From: Verrucomicrobiaceae bacterium
GTDB taxonomy: Bacteria; Verrucomicrobiota; Verrucomicrobiia; Opitutales; Intestinicryptomonadaceae
DNA length: 64,000 nucleotides
Direction: 5' to 3'
Assembly (NCBI GenBank): GCA_015061955.1
Contig: SUVO01000012.1
Coordinates: 35,282-99,281 of the forward strand
The position numbers and the translations under genes are program-made. Position 1 is the first letter of the stretch. The number at the start of each line of letters is the position of its first letter. Positions 26,266-34,794 of this stretch are shown in pieces. The notes under the pieces were generated by a model. That model did no database searches, was not told the DNA's origin, and saw nothing but the letters and a program-made list of their open reading frames with translations.

Positions 26266-27372
26266 TTATTTGTTGTCTAATTTATTTAAAGCAAATGCAT
26301 AAGCACCTACTGCAACAGCATTGCTTGCTCCAAGTTTCGATATACAAACACCAACGCGTTTTTCCGAAGTAGCAAATGTTGTTTTGGTTGAACCATATAC
26401 TTTAACTTCTTTCATACCTCCTGTTGCAAATTCTTTAAGTTGTGTTTCGTCTTCTAAATTGTAAACTTTTTGAACAAGTTTAGGGAATTGCTTGCCGTCG
26501 GCATTTTGAAGTTGAGCGTTCATTTCTTTTATCAAAGATGGCATAAAGAGTTTGTATCCATAACTTAAACCACCACCAATAACAACTATCGAATCGGTAA
26601 TTCTTATGATTTCGCATAAGATATCACCTAATGCTTCTCCCATATCTTCGTATGCTTTTTGTGCTGCTTGAATATTACCCGATAATTTTCCAAAGGCTAT
26701 GTCTTCTATATCTTTGGGCGAATATTTTTTGTAGTCGTCAATATTTGCATACTTTGCATACGATTTTTGGATAGCTCTAATACACGCAGATTCTTCGGCG
26801 AACGATGTTGCGTTATATTTGTTTTTCATAAGCCAAATTTCTGATGCATTAGAATTATCGCCAGTGTATAATTTGCCATCAATTACAAATCCACCACCAA
26901 GTCCAGTACCGAGTGTTATTCCAAAAATGTTTTTATAACGTTTGGGGTTCCCATTTGATTTTAGAGTTTGGTTTATTGATGGTAATGTACCAACCATAGC
27001 TTCGCCATACGCAAACAAATCGCCATCATTGTTTATAAAAACAGGAACATTAAATTCGTTTTGAAGAATATCTGCAAGAGCCACACCACCAGCGAATGCA
27101 GGTATATTGCCAATATTGAAAATAACACCGTTTTCGTAGTCGGCTGGTCCTGGGAAAGCAAAACTAATTGCAGATGGTTTTGTTTGTGTGGTTTCGGCAA
27201 GTATCGCAAAGCCACGTTTGATATTTGTTATGCTTTTGTCGAGATTGTCGGCCTCGGCAGGCAGTGTTATTTGTTCGCCAATTTTTTGACAAGCCTTTAT
27301 TGCAGTAAAAACATAGTTTGTGCCACCTGCATCGAGTGTAAATATTGTTCGTGGGTCGTTTGAAAAGTTCAT
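26266..27372 (-). CDS. ROK-family sugar kinase, probable mannokinase/glucokinase
   Basis: 368 aa with the ROK ATP-binding start FTLDAGGTNYVF, the catalytic-Asp motif INNDGDLFAYGEA and ITLGTGLGGGFVIDGK. It phosphorylates a hexose with ATP in the cytosol. The neighbouring beta-mannosidase and manA suggest mannose as substrate. The zinc motif of most ROK proteins (GH...CxCGxxGCxE) is missing: the corresponding stretch is NASEIWLMKNKYNATSF. There is no DNA-binding domain, so it is a kinase and not a repressor. It starts 3 nt downstream of the manA stop. Confidence 0.85.
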   Translation of the reverse strand: MNFSNDPRTIFTLDAGGTNYVFTAIKACQKIGEQITLPAEADNLDKSITNIKRGFAILAETTQTKPSAISFAFPGPADYENGVIFNIGNIPAFAGGVALADILQNEFNVPVFINNDGDLFAYGEAMVGTLPSINQTLKSNGNPKRYKNIFGITLGTGLGGGFVIDGKLYTGDNSNASEIWLMKNKYNATSFAEESACIRAIQKSYAKYANIDDYKKYSPKDIEDIAFGKLSGNIQAAQKAYEDMGEALGDILCEIIRITDSIVVIGGGLSYGYKLFMPSLIKEMNAQLQNADGKQFPKLVQKVYNLEDETQLKEFATGGMKEVKVYGSTKTTFATSEKRVGVCISKLGASNAVAVGAYAFALNKLDNK

Positions 27373-27375
27373 AAT

Positions 27376-28341
27376 TTAAATTTTTATTTTTGTTATTAAA
27401 ACTTCGGAATCTTCTAATGCAGTAAGCTTTAAAGTTTCGGCAGAAGGTTGCAATACATTTTCTGAACAAAAAATAGAATTGTTTTCGTCGTCAATCAAAG
27501 TGCCTTGTACAAGCGATATAATTTTTGCTTCGCCATTTTGAAGTTCTATTGTTGCATTTTTAGACATTTTTAAATGACGAATTTCAAATAACTCGAAATT
27601 GCATAAAATTGATGCGTTTTCTAATGTTGCATTTTGCTTGATAGGGCAGTTCTGGTTAGTTTCGATTACTGAAATTGGCGAAGAAAAATTTATACACTTA
27701 GCAGATTGATCTATGTGAAGTTTTCTAGGATTTCCGTTGTCGTCGAGTCTATCCCAGTCGTATAGGCGATATGTGGTGTCGGAATTTTCTTGAATTTCCA
27801 AGATTAAGTTTCCTTTACCAATTGCATGAACGCAACCTCCTGTTATGAAGATGGAGTCGCCTTTCTTTGTGCTGATTTCGTTGAGATTTTCGCGCAACCA
27901 TTTGCCATCGGTAAGGTTTTCTGTACTTGCCGACTTTACCGAAGGCTTAAAACCTGCAATTATGGTTGAATTTTCTTGCGATTGAACAATAAACCAATTT
28001 TCGTTTTTACTTTCGGCATTCAGTATTTTTGCAGTATTAGTATTGGGATGTACTTGAATGCTTAATGGTTGATTTGCGTCAATCCATTTTACTAATATGG
28101 GGAATGGTTTGTTCCATTGTTTACCCATAATGTATTGTTGATTGTTAGCTATAATGTCGGCTAACGAGATGTTTGCAAATTGTCCGTTTGTAGCAATAGA
28201 AATTGCTTCGGGGCGATCTGTTATTTCCCAACTTTCGCCTATATTTGCGTTGTTGGGAATGTTGCGATTGAACATTTCTTTTAGTTTTGAGCCACCCCAA
28301 ATTCTATTAAAATATATGGGCTTAAATTTTATGAATTTCAT
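27376..28341 (-). CDS. manA: Mannose-6-phosphate isomerase, class I
   Basis: 321 aa, the short (Firmicutes-like) type I form. Zinc-site motifs: SIQVHPN (His), the GGCVHAIG segment (His) and EIQENSDTTYRLYDWDR; the N-terminus has YFNRIWGGSKLKE and GESWEITDRPE. It interconverts mannose 6-phosphate and fructose 6-phosphate, linking mannose released by the downstream-encoded beta-mannosidase to glycolysis, and also GDP-mannose synthesis. It is the first gene of the minus-strand operon; the upstream gap 28342-28549 is A/T-rich and shows no promoter I can defend. Confidence 0.93.
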   Translation of the reverse strand: MKFIKFKPIYFNRIWGGSKLKEMFNRNIPNNANIGESWEITDRPEAISIATNGQFANISLADIIANNQQYIMGKQWNKPFPILVKWIDANQPLSIQVHPNTNTAKILNAESKNENWFIVQSQENSTIIAGFKPSVKSASTENLTDGKWLRENLNEISTKKGDSIFITGGCVHAIGKGNLILEIQENSDTTYRLYDWDRLDDNGNPRKLHIDQSAKCINFSSPISVIETNQNCPIKQNATLENASILCNFELFEIRHLKMSKNATIELQNGEAKIISLVQGTLIDDENNSIFCSENVLQPSAETLKLTALEDSEVLITKIKI

Positions 28342-28549
28342 AATTTGTTAAATTTAAAAGTAAAAATAGGATAACAATAGTACAATATTTTATAAAAAAA
28401 TCTATTGTAAAAAAAGACATTACTTTAGATATTTTAAACATTTATAAAAAGATGATGCTTGTTTTTGTAAAAAATATGTAAATCTTTTAAAAAAAAGCTT
28501 GCATTTGGTTTGAATATATGCAGACTACTGAATTTATTAAATCGGTGTT

Positions 28550-28626
<77 letters not shown>

Positions 28627-28642
28627 CCGATTTTTTTTGTGC

Positions 28643-28677
28643 AAGCTCGCTATTTTTAAAGGTTAGCGAGCTTCTTT
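28643..28677 (+). terminator. Terminator after tRNA-Arg
   Basis: AAGCTCGCTA (28643-28652) with TAGCGAGCTT (28664-28673), then CTTTG. Confidence 0.7.
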
Positions 28678-29081
28678 GTGCCTATTTTACTACGGTTGAG
28701 AGTTATGTCTGATTTCTTTAGATGAATTTTTCGTCAATCACCGCTGTATCCACAATTAAATATCAACAACAAAGCATTGGGAAATATTAAGTTCTTTTTA
28801 GCAGAAATACATATACAAGAAGAGGTCAATCTTTTACTCGAAGCATCCAAAGCCGTCTAAGCGATAATGAAACGAGTGTGATTGACCTCAACTTAGAATT
28901 AGTCGCAAAATATCAGCGTGAAAATCAAGATAGAAATTTAGAAAAAGTTTTAGCTCGAATAGATATCTACTTGCTAAATTCTAAATTAAGCAAAGGTTTA
29001 TTGTTTATTTTATTTGTGGTAGCAAATTTGGTGTTTATGCTTGCAAGACAAATGCTAAAGTATAAGATATATTGTATATAA
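28678..29081 (+). other. Intergenic stretch with weak coding traces
   Basis: Between the tRNA terminator and the chemoreceptor gene. One frame is open from 28791 to 29081 (a GTG at 28878 would give 67 aa with polar start and one hydrophobic helix), and an earlier frame reads LAEIHIQEEVNLLLEASKAV before a stop at about 28858. The promoter of the next operon lies inside its last codons. I cannot tell a small gene from a decayed one and make no functional call. Confidence 0.3.
29041..29068 (+). promoter_or_regulatory. Candidate promoter of the Wsp-like operon
   Basis: TTGCAA (29041-29046), 16-nt spacer, TAAGAT (29063-29068), 25 nt before the ATG at 29094. Confidence 0.4.
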
Positions 29082-29093
29082 AAGTGTTTTTTT

Positions 29094-31313
29094 ATGGGTA
29101 TTAGACTAAAGTTTATTATATATGTAGTGTTGCCGTTATTGGTTGTTTCTATTGCGGTATCTATTTATACATCGTCAAAAAACTTTTCTTTGTTGAGCGC
29201 ATCGGCAAAACATAGGTTTGTGTTAGATACTGAAATTGTTGCCGACAAAGTATCGGCTGAAAATGTTCGTGGTATATCGGTTGCTAAAAGCGCATCGGTT
29301 TCGGCTGAAATACTTTTTGGTAATCGTGTCTCGAGTGTGAAAATGATGCGAAAACTTTTAGAGGCATTCCCTACATTTTCAGGAGCTGGGATTTCGTATT
29401 CAATAAATGCTGATTTTAATGACTTTCGTGCCGATTTAGGATTGAAAAATATCCGTGATGGCAAAGACGCATATTCAGATGGTGCGTTAGATTCTTATGA
29501 CTTTTCGGCAAACAAAACCGATACATCTATAGATGAATGGATTGCCGCTTCTGAAGGTGGCAGATTTGTTGCTTTATGGAGCAAGCCCGATGGCGATTTA
29601 GTGTTGTCGCCTTTATATGAAAATGAAGTTTCGTTGTATTCGGCTGCTTTGCGTAAACGTGTTGAAGCTGGCGAGAAAGATTTGTATGTTGTAACCGAGC
29701 CATATATATCTAATGGTAAGAATATGATTGTTGAATATGCATCGGTTATTATGTCGGATGGTAGATTTTCTGGTCAGGTAGTTTTTGTTAGTGATATGTC
29801 GCGTGTTCAATCGGTTTTATCATCTATGCGAACATCGGGTGACGAAGAGTATTTCTTGATTAGTCAGCAAGAACGTGTGATTGCATCAAGCAAATTTGAA
29901 AACATAAAGTCAATAGCTGTTGGTGATTTTTATACCGATAATGCTGGCAACCTTGTACAAAATTTTTTGCGAGAAGATAAAGGGTTTCTTGTTCGCGACG
30001 ATTCTATTGTTGGGAAGATAGACCTAACGCAATATAATAGTTTTTATGCCGAAATTTTGCGTTATGCGTGTTCGCAATCTAAAACAAATGTTGTAGCTGA
30101 TTTATCTGAAAAGAAAGTTTTAATTTATAAAGATAATAAGAGTGGACGCCGATATTTTGTAGATTTTTCGCATGTCAGAGCAGGTAAGTGGTTGGTTGTT
30201 CATATTCGGCCAGAGATTGATTTCTTCAGCGTGGCGGCATCGTCTATGTTGGGATATTTTATGCTTGTTGGGTTTGTTGTTGTTTTGAGTATTTTAGGGT
30301 ATATGATGATTTCCCGTTTTGTACGCAGAATTGCCCGATGCAGAAATGTAGTAGACAATATGGCTGTTGGTGTTTTTGAAGATGTATCGAACAAAACTTT
30401 TGATGATGAAAGTGGTAGGTTGGCAAGATCGCTTTCTAAAGCTATCAAAAAGGTTTCGTCGGTCTTTGAAAATGTTAAGAATTTGCAAAACGACCTTTCC
30501 GAAACATCTAAAAATATAACTCAAACCTTGGAAAATTACGCATTCCAATCAAACTCTATCGACTTACAATCAGTTAAAATTTCAAACGCTTTAAAGGCTG
30601 CCTTAGAAGGTAATAAAGGCGTGCGTTTGAATATTGATAAGCTTGAAAATTCAATTTCTGGGGCATTGGATTTGAGCGAAAATGTTCGTAAAGATATAAC
30701 GTATGTTGAAGATTTGGTTGCTGAGTTTTCGCGCAATGCAACATCGTCTATGCGTAGAAATGCAAATGTCAACGACAGAGTTAAAGGCATAACGGGGATT
30801 TCTTCCGATATTGCAAAAGTTTCAGATGAATCTAATTTACTTTCGTTAAATGCTTCCATAGAAGCTGAAAAATCGGGCAAGTATGGTAGTGGTTTTTCGG
30901 TTATTGCTCGTGAAATTAGTAGATTGTCAGAAAACATATCGATGTCGTCGGTCGATATGAAAAACATTGTTCGTGATATTGAAAACGCTATTTCTTACGA
31001 TTCTGCAGAATCAGGGCGCTTGCTTGAAAACCTCAACGACTTTACATCTAAATATTCAAAAATAATCAACAATATAGATATGGTTGTTGAACAAATTAAA
31101 ACTGCAATTCCAGCAACTGATTTGTTGGCAAAAAATTCTTCGACAAATGTAATGGAAACCGAAAAAGCTTTCGACTTACTTAACGAACTTGCCGATTCTG
31201 TTTCGTCTATAAATACTTTGCGTGCAGAATTGATGTCGGCGTCGGAAAGATTGTCTGAAAAGGTTCGCAAAATGGAGATTACAGTTGATTCGCTAAAAGG
31301 AGCTCAGCAGTGA
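29094..31313 (+). CDS. Chemoreceptor (methyl-accepting) of the ACF/Wsp type
   Basis: 739 aa: TM1 at ~5-23, a large periplasmic sensor of the Cache type (~24-380), TM2 at ~385-407, HAMP-like linker, then a coiled-coil signalling domain. The tip (residues ~580-613) contains SLNASIEAEKSGKYGSGFSV and AREISRLSE. The SLNASIEAEK(A)G(E)YG form is characteristic of WspA/alternative-cellular-function receptors; flagellar receptors usually have ALNAAIEAARAGE. It should pass a periplasmic signal to the CheW and CheA proteins encoded next. The gap to the CheW gene is 1 nt. Ligand unknown. Confidence 0.85.
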   Translation: MGIRLKFIIYVVLPLLVVSIAVSIYTSSKNFSLLSASAKHRFVLDTEIVADKVSAENVRGISVAKSASVSAEILFGNRVSSVKMMRKLLEAFPTFSGAGISYSINADFNDFRADLGLKNIRDGKDAYSDGALDSYDFSANKTDTSIDEWIAASEGGRFVALWSKPDGDLVLSPLYENEVSLYSAALRKRVEAGEKDLYVVTEPYISNGKNMIVEYASVIMSDGRFSGQVVFVSDMSRVQSVLSSMRTSGDEEYFLISQQERVIASSKFENIKSIAVGDFYTDNAGNLVQNFLREDKGFLVRDDSIVGKIDLTQYNSFYAEILRYACSQSKTNVVADLSEKKVLIYKDNKSGRRYFVDFSHVRAGKWLVVHIRPEIDFFSVAASSMLGYFMLVGFVVVLSILGYMMISRFVRRIARCRNVVDNMAVGVFEDVSNKTFDDESGRLARSLSKAIKKVSSVFENVKNLQNDLSETSKNITQTLENYAFQSNSIDLQSVKISNALKAALEGNKGVRLNIDKLENSISGALDLSENVRKDITYVEDLVAEFSRNATSSMRRNANVNDRVKGITGISSDIAKVSDESNLLSLNASIEAEKSGKYGSGFSVIAREISRLSENISMSSVDMKNIVRDIENAISYDSAESGRLLENLNDFTSKYSKIINNIDMVVEQIKTAIPATDLLAKNSSTNVMETEKAFDLLNELADSVSSINTLRAELMSASERLSEKVRKMEITVDSLKGAQQ

Positions 31314-31314
31314 T

Positions 31315-31938
31315 ATGTCGGCAGATGGTTTGAAACAACGATGTTGGGCTGAAAAGGGGCTGTGGGGCGATTGCACGTGTTCGCAGTTGGGAAATGTTAT
31401 CCATTGTAGAAATTGTGCAACTTACGAAAATGCGGCAACCCAACACTTGCAAACAAATGTATTACCAAAACTTCCTGCTGTAAGAAATTCAGCTGATGAA
31501 TTTAAACAATCAGGAAAGGCTTATTTTATTTTTAAATGTGCTAATTTGTATTTTGCGTTGTCGCCAAATTATGTGGGCGAAATTACACCTATTTCAGAAG
31601 TTCATAGAATTCCACATCGCTCTGGAAACGCAATAGAAGGTATATCAAATATAAATGGCGAATTGGTTTTAGTTATAGATATTTATAGTACGTTTTCTTT
31701 AGTAAAACCAGAAACTGAAAATGGATTAATGGTTTTATGTAAATTTGGTGGCGAAAATTTTGCGTTTAAAACCGAGAGCGTTTTAGGTGTTAGAAAAGTA
31801 GATGAAGCAAAAATAGTTGAAGTTGCTGATGTTTCGCGTAGGTTTGTGTGCGAAAGTTTTTCGGTAAACAATTTAAAAAATATCAACGTTCTTGATATAG
31901 AACTTTTAACAAGTGCAATTATAAACCGACGCATATGA
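31315..31938 (+). CDS. CheW-like coupling protein with Cys-rich N-terminus (WspD-like)
   Basis: 207 aa. The CheW domain occupies ~65-205 (YFIFKCANLYFALSPNYVGEI, then INGELVLVIDI and FKTESVLGV). Ahead of it is a short motif: CWAEKGLWGDCTC (Cys10, 20, 22) followed by HCRNCATYENAA (His30, Cys31, Cys34). I recall the same CW-GxWGD-C-HCRNC pattern in WspD of the pseudomonad Wsp system, where it is conserved but not well explained; it may bind a metal. The protein would couple receptor to kinase. The stop codon overlaps the cheA-like start by 4 nt. Confidence 0.85.
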   Translation: MSADGLKQRCWAEKGLWGDCTCSQLGNVIHCRNCATYENAATQHLQTNVLPKLPAVRNSADEFKQSGKAYFIFKCANLYFALSPNYVGEITPISEVHRIPHRSGNAIEGISNINGELVLVIDIYSTFSLVKPETENGLMVLCKFGGENFAFKTESVLGVRKVDEAKIVEVADVSRRFVCESFSVNNLKNINVLDIELLTSAIINRRI

Positions 31939-34514
31939 AAAACGATAGATTTATTCTCGACTTATTCTTGGGCGAATTGCGTTCTAATTGTGGCATTATA
32001 AAATCGGCTTTTAATGCCGATGCCGATGCGTCTATGTTCGAGAATGTTGCACGTTCTTTAAAATCGAGTGCTAAGCTTGTTGGATTTGTTGAGTTAGCAT
32101 CATTGTTTGCTTTTTTAGAAGATTTTTTTGCTCAGAAAAATTTGTTCGTTGATTGCGATTCAAATGCTCACGAGTGTGTTAAAATACTTGAAGAAATATC
32201 AGCGTTGGCTCCAGATGAAATAGAATCGGGGATTGATTGTAGGGCAGAACGCATAATGAGTATTGTAAGTACTCCGTTATTGCGTAGATTAACAGTTGAT
32301 GTTCAACCAAAAAAAATTACTGATGAAAATGTAGAGCGACCAAATATAGATGTATCTATGAAAGAGCTTTTTGTGGTTGAAGTTTCAAAACAAATTGAGT
32401 TTGTTTTAAATACTCTTGTTGAACTTGAAAACGATTACCATTCAAAAAGTAAGTTAGAAGCCTTAATGCGTGCTAGCCATAGTATAAAAGGTGCTTCGAG
32501 AGCTGTTGGTTTAGATAGTATTGTAGAGCTTACACACCAAATGGAAAATTGTTTTTCGGCAAGTTTGAACGATAAAATATCGTTAAACGAAAACTCTGTT
32601 GATGTTTTCTTTAAGTGTGCCGATTTTATTTTAGAACTATGTAAAAATGGATTTTCAGAAATAAATGTATTGCGTAGAAATTCTTTATTAAAAGCAATGC
32701 AAGATATAGAAAATTCAAAAAATACAAATGCAGTAATTGTAAGCTCTAATAAAAAAGAAAATGTAAATTTAAAATTGGCAACTGTTCACGAGGCGTCTTA
32801 TGTGAGAATTGCTATTGAAAATATAAATTCAATAATGGCATTAGCAGCTGAAGGACTAATCGAAAACAGAAAGTTTGAATGCTTCAAAGATTTGTTGTCT
32901 ACTATAAAGCAAGAACACGAGCAAATATCGAATCGCTTAGAAGAAGCTATAAATATGCTCGATGTGTCGGTAGTTGAAAGCTCGGCAATGTCGCGTATAG
33001 AGATTGTTAGTAGGGCTTTACGAGAACAGACTCTGGCGTTGCGCAATACAATTGATGCATTTTCTGATTACGCCCGAAAGAATGTGTTATTGTCGTCGAA
33101 ACTTTATCGCGAAGTTTTAGAAAGCAGAATGCGACCATTTTCCGACTTGGCACAACGTTTTCCCAAAATGGTTCGCGATTTTTCAAGGTCGTTGTCGAAA
33201 AAGATTTCTTTTGAAATTTCTGGAGCAACTGCATCTATCGACCGCGATATTCTTGAAAAATTAGATGCTCCACTTACTCATATTTTGCGTAATGCTTGCG
33301 ACCATGGTATTGAATTACCTGATGAACGAATTGCTAAAAATAAGAATGAAGTAGGCAAAATAACCATAAAAGCAGCGCACTCAGCAGGTATGTTCTTGTT
33401 GACTATTTCTGACGATGGAAATGGTATTGATGTTGAAAAAGTAAAGGCCAAAATTTTAGCTCGGAAACTGGTTCCCGAAGAAATTTTAGAACAAATGCAA
33501 GAAGATGAAATTTTCGAGTTTCTTTTCTTGCCAGCATTTACAACAAAAGAACATGTAACCGAAATTAGTGGGCGTGGTGTAGGGTTAGATGTTGTGCAAA
33601 CTATGTTGCGTGAAGTTGGTGGTTCGGTAAGTGTTGAATCGCAATTAGGCAAAGGATGTACATTGACACTCAAATTGCCAATAACACGTTCTGTGTTGAA
33701 GTCGCTTTTGGTTGTTGTTGATAGTCAACCTTACGCGTTTGCACTTTCAAGTGTTTATAGAACTCTTATGGTGGCGCGTTCAGATGTTAAAACCGACGAA
33801 CGTGGCACTTATTTCTTGTTAGATAAAAAACGTATAAACTTAGTAGATACTGCAAAGATTTTAGGGTTTGAAGGATTGCAAGGTTGGGGCGAAAATATCT
33901 ACGTTGTTGTAATTGCTGGACGTGGAAAATTTTGGGGATTTGCTGTTGAATCTTTACCAAGTGAAGCAGAGCTTGTGGTTCGTTCGTTGAATACGTCGCT
34001 CGGTAAAATTGCGTGTGTATCTTCGGCTGCATTGGGGGCTGATGGTTTGCCAATTTTGATTGTTGATATAGACGACATCTTAATTCATGCGTCGCGTTTG
34101 TATTTAAAAAACACACTGGCAAAATCTGATGACGAAGCAACTACCAACAAAGAGCATTCTGCAAAAATTCTAATTGTTGACGACTCTGCAACCGTGCGTG
34201 AAGTTGAGCGTAAAATTTTAGAAAATAACGGATATGAAGTCGATACAGCAGTAGATGGCGTAGATGGTTGGAATTTAGTTCGTTTATCGAAGTACGATTT
34301 AGTTGTGTCGGATATAGATATGCCGAGAATGACTGGTTTCGAGCTTACTGAAAAAATTAGAAAACTTTATCCTAACTTGCCTATTGTGATTGTATCCTAT
34401 AAAGATCGTAGAGAAGATGAGCAGAGGGGATTATTAGCTGGTGCTAATGCTTACCTTACAAAAAAGAGTTTCCAAGATAATACTTTTGTTCAAACAATAA
34501 GCAAGTTAATATAA
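31935..34514 (+). CDS. CheA-REC hybrid histidine kinase (WspE-like)
   Basis: 859 aa. An N-terminal Hpt-like bundle (~1-95) has ARSLKSSAKLVGF with Arg40 where the phospho-His should be, so it looks inactive. A second Hpt has MRASHSIKGASRAVG with His182, the likely phosphorylation site. Then come the dimer/ATPase region (HILRNACDHGIELPDE, DDGNGID, GRGVGLDVV), a CheW-like P5 domain (~595-735) and a receiver domain with IVDDSATVRE and phosphoacceptor Asp793 in SDIDMPRM. Architecture matches WspE/FrzE-type kinases in which the kinase carries its own receiver. No cheR, cheB or separate response regulator lies in the window, so the output is unknown. Confidence 0.9.
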   Translation: MKNDRFILDLFLGELRSNCGIIKSAFNADADASMFENVARSLKSSAKLVGFVELASLFAFLEDFFAQKNLFVDCDSNAHECVKILEEISALAPDEIESGIDCRAERIMSIVSTPLLRRLTVDVQPKKITDENVERPNIDVSMKELFVVEVSKQIEFVLNTLVELENDYHSKSKLEALMRASHSIKGASRAVGLDSIVELTHQMENCFSASLNDKISLNENSVDVFFKCADFILELCKNGFSEINVLRRNSLLKAMQDIENSKNTNAVIVSSNKKENVNLKLATVHEASYVRIAIENINSIMALAAEGLIENRKFECFKDLLSTIKQEHEQISNRLEEAINMLDVSVVESSAMSRIEIVSRALREQTLALRNTIDAFSDYARKNVLLSSKLYREVLESRMRPFSDLAQRFPKMVRDFSRSLSKKISFEISGATASIDRDILEKLDAPLTHILRNACDHGIELPDERIAKNKNEVGKITIKAAHSAGMFLLTISDDGNGIDVEKVKAKILARKLVPEEILEQMQEDEIFEFLFLPAFTTKEHVTEISGRGVGLDVVQTMLREVGGSVSVESQLGKGCTLTLKLPITRSVLKSLLVVVDSQPYAFALSSVYRTLMVARSDVKTDERGTYFLLDKKRINLVDTAKILGFEGLQGWGENIYVVVIAGRGKFWGFAVESLPSEAELVVRSLNTSLGKIACVSSAALGADGLPILIVDIDDILIHASRLYLKNTLAKSDDEATTNKEHSAKILIVDDSATVREVERKILENNGYEVDTAVDGVDGWNLVRLSKYDLVVSDIDMPRMTGFELTEKIRKLYPNLPIVIVSYKDRREDEQRGLLAGANAYLTKKSFQDNTFVQTISKLI

Positions 34515-34794
34515 AAATAAAAGTTGGAAATTACTAATACTTGTAAACTAATGAAAACAAACAAGAATTGTTGTTTTAAATGTTAAACAGTTTTCTTGTT
34601 GTTTTGCTTTTTAGAATTTTCTCAAACGTTTGAGCAATGAAAAATTTTTTCAAAAAAGTCTTGATTTTAGACAAAATCAGCATAACAATTTAACTACATA
34701 ATAAAATCTGACACAGCCAATGCGGACAAACGTTTTTCGTGCTGCGCCGATATTTATTTTTTTATTTGTATTTAACTAATTAAAAGAACTAATT
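34515..34794 (+). promoter_or_regulatory. sucCD upstream region with LacI-type operator
   Basis: 280 nt leader. CTCAAACGTTTGAG (34621-34634) is a perfect 14-nt palindrome of the kind bound by LacI/CcpA-family regulators; the 18-nt context starting ATTTTCTCAAACGT (34616-34633) recurs at 49706-49723 with one difference. A second AAACGTTT lies near 34727. A weak promoter may be TTGATT (34661-34666) with CATAACA-like -10. An imperfect hairpin AAAACAAACAAGAA/TTCTTGTTGTTTT at ~34555-34605 could end the cheA transcript. Confidence 0.5.

Noticed and set aside
28878..29081. 67-aa ORF starting at GTG
   Set aside because: Only weak support: the start lacks a ribosome-binding site, the open frame extends upstream without a start codon, and a promoter-like sequence lies in its last codons. 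Reported only as an uncertain stretch.
29094..34514. Flagellar chemotaxis operon
   Set aside because: No cheY, cheR, cheB, motA/B or flagellar genes are present and the receptor tip and CheW cysteine motif match Wsp-like systems.
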